Origin: Thalassia testudinum
Taxonomy: Eukaryota > Streptophyta > Magnoliopsida > Alismatales > Hydrocharitaceae
Assembly (NCBI GenBank): GCA_037157565.1
Contig: JAZHRO010000022.1
Location: 101,056,001 to 101,120,000, forward strand
DNA length: 64,000 nucleotides
Direction: 5' to 3'
The translations under genes and the position numbers were made by a program. Under the pieces are notes generated by a model, which made no database searches, was not told where the DNA came from, and saw only the letters and a program-made list of their open reading frames with translations. Numbering within the stretch: the stretch's first letter is position 1; each line of letters opens with the position of its first letter. Positions 55,885 through 64,000 of the stretch are shown one piece after another.

Positions 55885-57425
55885 TACCCCCATTCCTAGC
55901 TTTTGCTAGTCAGCAAAATTTTAAGGTTTTAACCTCTGTTCTAGACCATGAATTTCTTTCATCAATTTTGGTAAGTGCTTTTTCTCTTGTATCCTTGATT
56001 AGGTCAGAATGACAATCATAGGACTAAAGGATACTCTAGTACCAACCAAGATCCAGATCTGTCTAGCTTTAGCCCTAGTCTTTAGCAAAGGTTTTTAAGG
56101 CCTACAGGAACTAACCTAAAATTTATTGGACTTCGTGGTTAAAGCACCTGTGCTTGAGATATTTTTAGCCTTGGTTCAGTTTGCAATGCGTTTTGTAAGA
56201 GAGAGACAGAAGGTTTATTTGTTTGGAGAGCTTTCTCTCTCTTTTCTTTTTAATTCTAGCTTAGGATTAGCTTTACAACCCGATTTGTATCGGATTTCTT
56301 ATATCCATCATTAATCCTCAAAGGTCCCTGGCAATTGATACTTCGAGATAGCACTGCCCATGGTAACCCCCAGAACCGTAGCTTTTGAGATAATTCCGCC
56401 CATGGTTTTCCGTGACCGAATTTAGACCCTGGCAATTGACACTTCGTGATAATGTCATCCATGGAATCTGAACCAGCAGAGTGCTTACATGCCCCCGGTA
56501 GGATATGTAAATATCCTAGGAGACAAGCACCGAGGAGATGATATGTTGTTACGCATCTTCGAGGGGAATTTTCCACCTCTCCACGTCGGGAACTATCCAA
56601 ATCAACTTGTGTTGATCGGCTGTTCCTAATCTAGGTGACATTTTCAGAATATTTGAAACGCTTCTGCGTGATTTTGATATTTATGCTCGCTGAAAAAGAC
56701 TGTGTGTGTGAATTTGGGTGTTTAGGTTACTGAGTCCCATAAACCGAAGGTCAGTTAACGAGGTCGAATACTCCTTAAGCCTTAGACTTAATACTTAAGC
56801 TTTTCATTTTCCTCAACCTCTTGATGAATATCTAGATCTTAATGGGTACTAAGAGTCTAGCCAAGAATGCCCAAGGTTTGCGCTCTTACTAATCTTGTTG
56901 TGCACTTTCGCTTTACTTTTCTTTATTGTGGTCTAGAACTTTTGTTAATTCCTGAATTTCTTACTAATGACTATCCCTTTTCTCTTTCATTTTGTGCTCC
57001 TTTTTAGCATTCTACTCTTTTTCTCCTGCTTCTTCTATAAAGTTTACCAGCACTTTTCTTCCTCCAAAGTTTTTTTTTGTATATGCAGATTTTTTTGTTG
57101 AAACATTTTCTTGTTATGTCATTTCATTGCACTTTCATACCCCCCCATGCCTAAGGTTTGCAATGTCCTCATTGTTCATTAGATGGGTTTTTATTTGGTC
57201 AGGTTCAAGCATTAGGACAAAAATTTGGGCGAGTGGATGGGTCGAGGAGACTGTTGCGGACGATTTCTAATCTCAGGTACGAGTACCTAAGGTGAAGTTG
57301 GCTGTCCTAAGGAATGAACCTAAAGTGCAAAAAATTGTCAGAAAGGGTTTTGGTTTTTCAAAAAGAATGACAGGCTGCCTCCCGTTAAGCGCTGAGTTTT
57401 ACGCCATCAGCTGGGCGCAATAAGC
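55885..57425 (-). other. Polypurine tract and 3' non-coding region of M3
   Basis: Polypurine tract 55885-55910, conserved 3' block about 56330-56470, perfect TAGGATAT-GTAA-ATATCCTA hairpin at 56499-56518, internal polypurine-like block 57137-57173. No gene. Confidence 0.75.
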
Positions 57426-58640
57426 TCAGGGAGAATGGAGGATAAATGATGACTCAGCCAAATCTGTATTGGTTACGTCAATGAATGGTTTGAGTCTCTA
57501 ACTGTTCACAATGAAAGGTTCGGAATCGTGGCTGAGTGGACTGATCTCGACGGCTCCATTTCCAAAAATCTGTCGGACAAGATATGGTCCGACCCACTTG
57601 GATCGCAGTTTCCCAGGGAAGAGTTTGAGTCGGGCATCGAAGAGTAGGACCTTCTAACTAGGGTGGAAGATCTTTCTAGATATGTTCTTGTCATGAAAGG
57701 CTTTAACCTGTTCTTTGTAGATTCGCGAGTTCTCATACGCATCCAGGTGTAATTCATCAATCTCGCTTATCTGAAGCTTTCTGCGGGTTCCAGCCTTAGA
57801 AAGATCTAAGTTGCAGCTCCATACTGCCTAATAGGCTTTGTGCTCCAGTTCGACGGGAAGGTGACACCCCTTCCCGTACACCAGTCTAAAAGGAGACATG
57901 CCTAATTGGGTCTTGTGGGTGGTCCTATAATCTCACAAAGCTTCCGGAAGTTGGGACGACCAGTCCTTCCTCTCAAGTCGAACAGTAACCTGCAGGATTT
58001 TCTTGATCTCCCGATTTAAGAGCTCAGCTAGACTATTAGTCTGGGGGTGGTAAGAAGTAGAGATTCGGTGAGACACCCCGTATTTGGTCATCAGTGACCT
58101 AAATTGAGCATTAGTAAAATGGGTCCCTCCATCAGAGATAATCGCACGAGGAATCCCAAACCGTGAGAAGATATTCTAAAGAATGAATTTGATGACGATC
58201 TTGTGATCACAGGTTCGAGTCGGAATGGCTTCGATCCATTTGGACACGAAGTCCACAGCGAGTAAAATGTACTCAAAGCCGTCTGAGATAGGGAAGGGGC
58301 CCATAAAATCAATCCCCCAAATATTGAAAATCTCGCGTACGAGAATCGACTGTAAAGGCATCATGTCGTGATGGCTCATGTTGCCCAAAGTTTGGTAATG
58401 ACTGCATGCCTTACTATGACTGTATGCGTCCTTGAAGATGGTGGGCCAGTAAAAGCCACACTGGAGGATTTTTGATGCGATTTTGTGCCCAGAGAAATGG
58501 CCACCGCATGCCTGGTCATGGCAGAAAGAGAGAATGTCATTGATTTTGCCCTCCGGGACACATCGCCGGATGATTTGGTCAGCACCTATTCAGAATAGGT
58601 ACGGGTCTTCCCAGATGTAGTACTTGGCATCGAGCGCAAC
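57426..58640 (-). pseudogene. M3 integrase (broken)
   Basis: Zinc-binding region near 58480-58530, then the core with [16 protein letters not shown] sequence (here [12 protein letters not shown]) and VDFVSKWIEA in an open stretch 58176-58388. That stretch ends at TAG 58176-58178, where M4 has Gln. The second Asp region lies near 58120-58150, the C-terminus runs to the stop at 57426-57428. One base is missing near 58630 and shifts the frame at the RNase H-integrase linker. Confidence 0.75.
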
Positions 58641-59167
58641 TTGTCTTTCTTGGCCTTCAGCCAATCAGACGGGATCTGGTGTGTTGCCAAGTAGTTTACT
58701 ATATCAGCAAACCATGGAAGCCTGGTACCAATAGTCAAGAGGTGCTCATCAGGAAAATGCTCCGTGATGGGTCCAGAAGGGTCAATGATCTCAGAAGGAA
58801 GGCGAGACAAGTGGTCAGCTACCACGTTCTGTCTTCCCGCCTTGTCGCGAATCTCGAGGTCGAATTCTTGCAACAACAAGATCCATTGGATTAATCGAGG
58901 CTTCGCATCCTTCTTCGCAAGGAGATGCCTCACAGCTGTGTGATCCGAGTAGATTATGACGTGGGAACCCAGGAGATAAGATCTGAATTTTTCAAGGGCA
59001 AATACTACCGTTAGCAGCTCTTTCTCCGTAACCGTGTAGTTATGCTGAGCCTTGTCAAGTGTCTTACTAGCGTAGTAGATGACCACGGGTTTCCCGTCAA
59101 TATTTTGCCCCAGAACCGCTCCTACAGTGAAGTCAGATGCATCGCACATGATCTCAAAGGATTGAGA
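58641..59167 (-). pseudogene. M3 RNase H
   Basis: Open from MCDASDFTVGAVLG (59149) through [23 protein letters not shown], the [19 protein letters not shown] segment and NVVADHLSR; the RNase H fold looks intact. It is separated from RT by TAG 59168-59170, where M1 has Trp (SPDWSQ). Confidence 0.8.
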
Positions 59168-59819
59168 CTAATCAGGAGACTGTAGGATCGGGGCATGGGT
59201 GACTCGGTCACGAAGGATCTCAAAAGCTTGAGTGCATTCCTTGGAAATCTTAAAGGGTACATCCTTGGAGAGAAGAGTAGCCAGGGGGCACGTGATTTTC
59301 GAGAAATTAGGAATGAAACGATGGTAAAAACTGACGTGCCCCAGAAAAGATCGGATGTCCCTAATCGAGCTAGGCATAGGAAGTCTAGAAATCAGATTAA
59401 CCATGGCTTCGATCCATCTGGATGCCTCTCTCAGAAATTAAGTGTCCCAGGACGATCCCTTTAGGCACCATAAAGTGGCTCTTTTCCCACGAAAGAACCA
59501 GATTTATGTCAATGCAACGCCTGAGTATGTGAACCAAGTGCTGGAGGCAATCGTCAAATGATACCCTGAAAACTGAGAAGTCATCCATTAGGACTTCCAG
59601 ATAATCACCTACCATATCAGAGAATATGGCAAGCATGCATCGCTGAAAAGTCGCGGGTGCATTGCAGAGACCGAAGGGCATCCTTCGGAATGCGTACATC
59701 CTGAAGGGGCAAGTGAATGTGGTCTTCTCTTGGTCCTCTAGATGAATCGCCACTTGGTTGTAATCAGAGTACCTATCAAAAAAGTAGAAGAATCTATTTC
59801 CCGCTAGTTTCTCGAGAAT
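59168..59819 (-). pseudogene. M3 reverse transcriptase (broken)
   Basis: Motifs [18 protein letters not shown] and the active site as EVLMDDFSVF, where the usual Phe before MDD is Leu. A shift near 59400 separates the palm from the SFLGHVSFYHRF connection segment. Upstream TAG at 59820-59822 replaces the Gln/Glu before ILEKLAG. Confidence 0.8.
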
Positions 59820-60913
59820 CTAATCAATGAACGGTAGGGGGAAATGATCCTTCTTCATGGAGGAATTGAGTCTTCGGTAATCTATGCAGACTCTCCACGA
59901 GTTGGCTACATGGGGAGGTATGACCTCTCCGGTTTCAGTCATGATGGTGGTGAGCCCCGCCTTCTTAGGCACAACCTGGATCGGGCTCACCCAACGACTG
60001 TCGGAGATCGAGTAGATGATCCCTGCATCTAACCACTTAATGATCTGTTTCTTCATGACCTCTTGCAGATTGGGATTTAGACGTCTCTGCATTTCACGTG
60101 AAGGTCGTGCGCCCTCTTTAGAATAGATGCAGTGTGTGCAATAAGATTGACTTATTCTAGTCAAATCATCGAGAGTCCAACCAATGACTCTGCGATGTTG
60201 CTGGAGAACAGCAATCAGATGGGATTCCTGATCAGGTGTGAGTTTGGAGTTTATAATCACAGGAAGCGTCTGATTCAAACCCAAAAAGACGTAGTTCAAA
60301 TGATCGGGAAGGAGTTTGAGTTCAAGAATGGGGTTATCAGTAGTAGCAGGTGGTTCAGAGTGGGTGTGGGGTACAAGGGTAGGAGTTGTGGGTCTGTCTA
60401 GGTCATGTTCTGACTCCTCTAACTGAGATTTTAGATCTTCTTGTGGTTGATGAGGGATAATCATGTTGTCCTCAATTTGTGGTTCATCAACCACAGCTCT
60501 GATGTCACAAATTTGTTCAACGACACCGTAATTGATCCCTTGTTGGGCCTTAAAGATATCAATTTTGAGAGTCTGATTTCCAAATTTCAGCTCTGTTTGG
60601 ACCTCTTCACAACTTATGTTGGCCCTTGCAGTGGCTAGAAAAGGTATCCCTAGTATAATTGGTGTATCCCTTGGGTTTTCAAGTGCGTCCATATTTAAAA
60701 CTATGAAATCTATAGGGAAGTAGAAACCCCGCACCCTAACAATAACATCCTCAAGAATTCCCTTAGGTGACTTGATAGATCGATCTGCTAACTGCAATGT
60801 CACCTCGTTTGGTTTCAGCTCAGATTCTTCTAGATGGTTAAGTAGGGATGTGGGTATAAGTTTATGGAGGCACCTAGGTCCAATAATGCTCTGTTAAACT
60901 GGGTTTCACCGAT
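59820..60913 (-). pseudogene. M3 protease C-terminal part, linker and RT N-terminus
   Basis: Open from MTLQLADRS (60803) with the protease motif as ILGIPFLATARANI (Gly-Ile instead of Gly-Arg), the linker ELKLLPDHLNYVFLG, an intact IGWTLDDLT junction, the KWLDAGIIYSISD and CIDYRRLN segments of RT, ending at TAG 59820. The active-site LLDLGAS part is damaged next to the M4 insertion at 60914. Confidence 0.8.
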
Positions 60914-61774
60914 TGATGAGAACCTTATCATGAACCCTAACTAGCACATTTTGACCTAAATAAGTGTATAAAAGCTCCTACAAAATCTAAGGGAAAGCTT
61001 AAATCAAAGAATTACAAATTTGAGTAAAAAAATAATTCACAAGGGGTAAAATTGTAATTTTACCAACGTAGTACATCAACGGAAATTCTAAGGGTCTAGA
61101 CAAAGGTCAAGTAAACCTAATAAGAGAAAAAGTGGGGTTATAGCGACATCTAGGAATTAAATGACATCCTACAACTCTAAAATAAATCCACTTTAATTCA
61201 TGAAGTTCCAGGTAAGATAAAAATCAATTAAACCCTCTAAAATTCATGGAAAAACATCCCCTAGGGTTTAGAATCTTCAATTTGCCATTGGAACCTATCT
61301 TGACCTAGATTGAGAACCATACCCAATTTTTGACCTAATTTGGGTTTTTGTGCAAAATGTCCAGTCAAACATGATCAAACCTAAAATCAAACTTCACCAT
61401 TATATTCCTTAGGTCCAAATTAGGTTTGTACCAAAATTTGGACCTAAGGGAAGGCCATTTTGACCTACTTTACAAATTGGTCCTCAACAATTACTTTCTA
61501 ACCCTTAAATTTTTGAACTCTTACATTTACCCCCTCAACTTTCCTTTCATATTTTGCGATTCGGTCCCTCTTCCACCTGCAGCAGCAGGCCATACCTCCG
61601 GCGACTTTACGCGGAGGATGGCGCCACTCAGGGTTTAGGAGCCGGCCCCAGAAATGAGAGGAGGGTCTCTTGCGTTGTCCTCTTCGGCATGGACCACCTC
61701 CCATGTCCTTTCGACACCCATACTTCTCATGCGAACACGCGAGAAGTATGGGTCTCTTTTTCGGCCACATCTCG
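60914..61774 (+). repeat. 5' LTR of M4 (U3-side fragment)
   Basis: Reverse complement of the M LTR ends seen elsewhere, starting TGATGAGAACCTTATCA. It includes a hairpin at 61716-61753. It stops at the deletion junction near 61752-61774, where LTR (ACGTCTCCGATGG in other copies) and pol (CCGTCTGATTGG) share a short CGTCT match. Confidence 0.75.
61716..61753 (+). other. LTR hairpin, M4 copy
   Basis: ACCCATACTTCTC pairs perfectly with GAGAAGTATGGGT. One C-G pair of the 7229 copy is T-A here, at a different position from that in copy 6143. Confidence 0.65.
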
Positions 61775-62992
61775 TCTGATTGGCCGAAGGCCAAGAAAGA
61801 CAAGTTGTGCTCTGATGCCAAGTACTACATTTGGGAAGACCCTACCTTTTCCGGATAAGTGCTGACAAAATCATCCGGCGACGTGTCCCGGAGGGTGAAA
61901 TCAATGACATTCTCTCTTTCTTCCATGACCAGGCATGCGGTGGCCATTTTTCTGGGCACAAAACCGCATCAAAAATCCTCTAGTGTGGCTTTTACTGGCC
62001 CACCATCTTCAAGGACGCATACAGTCACTATAAGGCATGCAGTCATTGCCAAACTTTGGGCAACATGAGCCATCGCGACATGATGCCTTTACATCCGATT
62101 CTCGTATGCGAGATTTTCGATATTTGGGGGATTGATTTTATGGGCCCCTTCCATATTTCAGATGGCTTCGAGTACATTTACTCGCTGTGGACTAGGTGTC
62201 CAAATGGATCGAAGCCATTCCGACCCAAACCTGTGATCACAAGATCGTCATCAAATTCATTCGTCAGAATATCTTCTCACGGTTCGAGATTCCTCGTGTG
62301 ATCATCTCTGATGGAGGGACCCATTTTACCAATGCTCAGTTCAGGTTACTGATGACCAAATACAGGGTGTCTCACCGAATCTCTACTCACCACCCCCAGA
62401 CTAATGGTCTAGATGAGTTATCAAATCGGGAGATCAAGAAAATCCTGCAGGTTACTGTTCGACCTGATAGGAAGGACTAGTTGTCCTGACTTCTGGAAGC
62501 TTTGTGGGCTTATAGGACCGCCCACAAGACCCAATTAAGCATGTCTCCTTTTAGACTGGTGTACGGGAAGGCGTGTCACCTTCCCGTCGGGCAGTAAGGA
62601 GTTGCAACCTAGATCTTTCTAAGGTTGGAACCCACAGAAAGCTTCAGATAAGCGAGATTGATGAATTACGCCTTGATGAGTAGGAGAACTCGCGAATCTA
62701 CAAAGAGCAGGTTAAAGCCTTTCATGACAAGCACATATCTAGAAAGATCTTCCACCCTGGTCAGAAGGTCCTACTCTTTGATGCCCGACTCAAACTCTTC
62801 CCTGGGAAACTACGATTCAAGTGGGTAGGACCATATCTTGTCTGACAAATCTTTGGAAATGGTGCAGTTGAGATCAGTCCACTCAGCCACGATTCCGAAA
62901 CTTCCGTCATGAACGGTCAGAAACTCAAACCATTCATTGACGTAACCATTACAGATTTGGCTGAGTCATCATTTATTCTCCATTCTCCCTGA
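61775..62992 (+). pseudogene. M4 integrase (broken)
   Basis: Starts at the linker (SDWPKAKKDKL) and zinc-binding region, through the [10 protein letters not shown] core (first Asp), [10 protein letters not shown] (second Asp, within 62196-62480) and HPQTNG, to the VNGQKLKPF C-terminus and TGA 62990-62992. TAG codons stand at 61981-61983 (Gln in B) and 62478-62480 (Trp in B); a TGA near 62844 follows PYLV. A missing T near 62180 shifts the frame. The open frame from 61670 is an LTR-integrase chimera made by the deletion. Confidence 0.75.
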
Positions 62993-64000
62993 GCTTATTG
63001 CGCCCAGCCGATGGCGTAAAACTTATCGCTTAACTGGAGGCAGTTCGGCATTCTTTTTGAAAACTCCAAAACCTTTTTTGGCATTTCTTTGCACTTTAGG
63101 TTCATCCTTTAGGACAACCAACTTCACCTCAGGTACTCGTACCTGAGATTAGAAATCGTCCGCAACAGTCACCTCGACCCATCCACTCACCAAGTACCTA
63201 TCATAATGCATGAACCAAGCTAAAAAAAACCCACCTAATGTATAATGAGGACATTGCAATCCTTAGGCATGGGGGGGTATGAAAGTGCAATGAAATGACA
63301 TAACAAGAAAAGGTTTCCACAAAAAAATCCGCATATATGAAAAAAAAAACTTTGAAGGAGGAAGAAAATGCTGGAAAACTTTACAAGAAGAGGAGGAGAA
63401 AAAAAAAAGTGCAGAATGATAAAAAGGAGCACAAAATGAAAGAGAAAAGGTATAGTCATTAGTAAGAAATTAAGGAATTAACCAAAGTTCTAGACCACAT
63501 TAAGGAAAAGAAAAGCGAAAGTGTACAACAAGATTAGTAAGAATGCAAACCTTGGGCATTCTTGGATAGACTCTTAGTACCCATTAAGATCTAGATATTC
63601 CTTAAGAGGTTGAGGAAAATGAAAAGCTTAAGCATTAGGTCCAAGGCTTAGGGAGTATTCAGCCTCGTTAACTGACCTTCGGTTTACGGGACTCAGTAAA
63701 CTAAGCACCCAAATTCACACACATAGTTTGGTTCGAAGAGCATAAATATCAAAATCACGCAGAAGCATTTCAAATATTCTGAAAATGTTACCTAGATTAG
63801 GAGCAGCCGATCAACACAAGTTGATTTGGATGAGTTCCCGATGTGGAGAGGTGGGAAATTCCCCTCAAAGATGCGTAACAACATATCATCTCCTTGGTGC
63901 TTGTCACTTAAGATATTTACATATCCAACTGGGGGCATGTAAGCACTCTGCTGGTTCAGATTCCATGGATGGCATTATCACGAAGTGTTAATTGCAAGGG
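62993..64000 (+). other. 3' non-coding region of M4
   Basis: No gene. It has a post-pol motif near 63045, the internal polypurine-like block at 63244-63280, purine-rich sequence and the start of the conserved 3' block (about 63780 to the end), reverse complementary to the M3 copy. Confidence 0.7.
63244..63280 (+). promoter_or_regulatory. Internal polypurine-like block of M4
   Basis: AATGAGGACATTGCAATCCT then TAGGCATGGGGGGGTAT. Confidence 0.65.

Larger units (their letters stand above)
55885..60913 (-). mobile_element. Element M3: autonomous M-family retrotransposon, 3' portion, decayed
   Basis: Minus strand: 3' non-coding region next to the shared LTR, then integrase, RNase H, RT and protease going right. 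It is cut off inside protease by M4 at 60914. Gag, leader, primer site and 5' LTR are not in the window. Coding parts carry TAG stops and shifts. Confidence 0.85.
60914..64000 (+). mobile_element. Element M4: M-family retrotransposon, plus strand, internally deleted, truncated by window end
   Basis: LTR part 60914-61774 opening TGATGAGAACC, then a direct switch into the integrase zinc-binding region in the same orientation, then the 3' non-coding region. U5, primer site, gag, PR, RT and RNase H are missing. CCGAT at 60909-60913 is the left target sequence. The right end lies outside the window. Confidence 0.8.

Overview
This window looks like repeat-dense, probably heterochromatic nuclear DNA of a flowering plant. 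Nearly every base can be placed in a nested stack of LTR retrotransposons. Three things point to a plant. The coding remnants are Athila-like Ty3/gypsy gag, protease, reverse transcriptase, RNase H and integrase without a chromodomain. Four of the five primer-binding sites seen match the last 18 bases of plant tRNA-Asp (the fifth has one mismatch). A copia-type solo LTR of SIRE/Maximus character is also present. I see no host gene, rRNA, true tRNA gene or CRISPR array. The species cannot be told.

Layout. (A) 1-5794, plus strand: 3' part of an Athila-like element with a gag-protease reading frame, no RT or integrase, and a long LTR. (M1) 6999-35815, minus strand: an old Athila-like element with broken gag, PR, RT, RH and IN. 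Its pol is split by a copia-like solo LTR (S1, 10567-12327) and by an M-family solo LTR (S2, 13018-30162). Inside S2 lies T (14576-29068), a young minus-strand element of form LTR-internal-LTR-internal-LTR, bounded by a perfect GTGAG duplication. T carries a 652-codon reading frame of unknown function instead of gag-pol. (M2) 35816-42750, minus: a non-autonomous relative of M1 with a different 626-codon frame broken by five TAG codons. (B) 43740-54677, plus: a full-length Athila element inserted into the right LTR of M2, with GAAGG duplications and an empty-site homologue in the window. (M3) 55885-60913, minus: a decayed autonomous M element sharing that LTR. (M4) 60914-64000, plus: an M element inserted in M3, with everything between mid-LTR and integrase deleted.

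How the parts relate. M1, M3 and M4 carry the enzyme genes. M2 shares their LTR, tRNA-Asp primer site, leader and 3' block, so it looks built for mobilisation in trans. T shares the primer site, polypurine tract and 3' block but has its own LTR. The most striking non-coding signal is a set of 15 GACGTC palindromes in S1, mostly 20 bp apart. The same doublet recurs in the T and M LTRs, and a related hairpin occurs in B. Other signals are six TGGCGCCA palindromes upstream of the TATA box in LTR A, a polypurine-like block after the coding region of every element, LTR hairpins with paired changes, and a strong excess of TAG among in-frame stops.

Limits: boundaries come from reading TG...CA ends, target duplications and copy-to-copy comparison by eye. 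Ages and lineage names are inferences.
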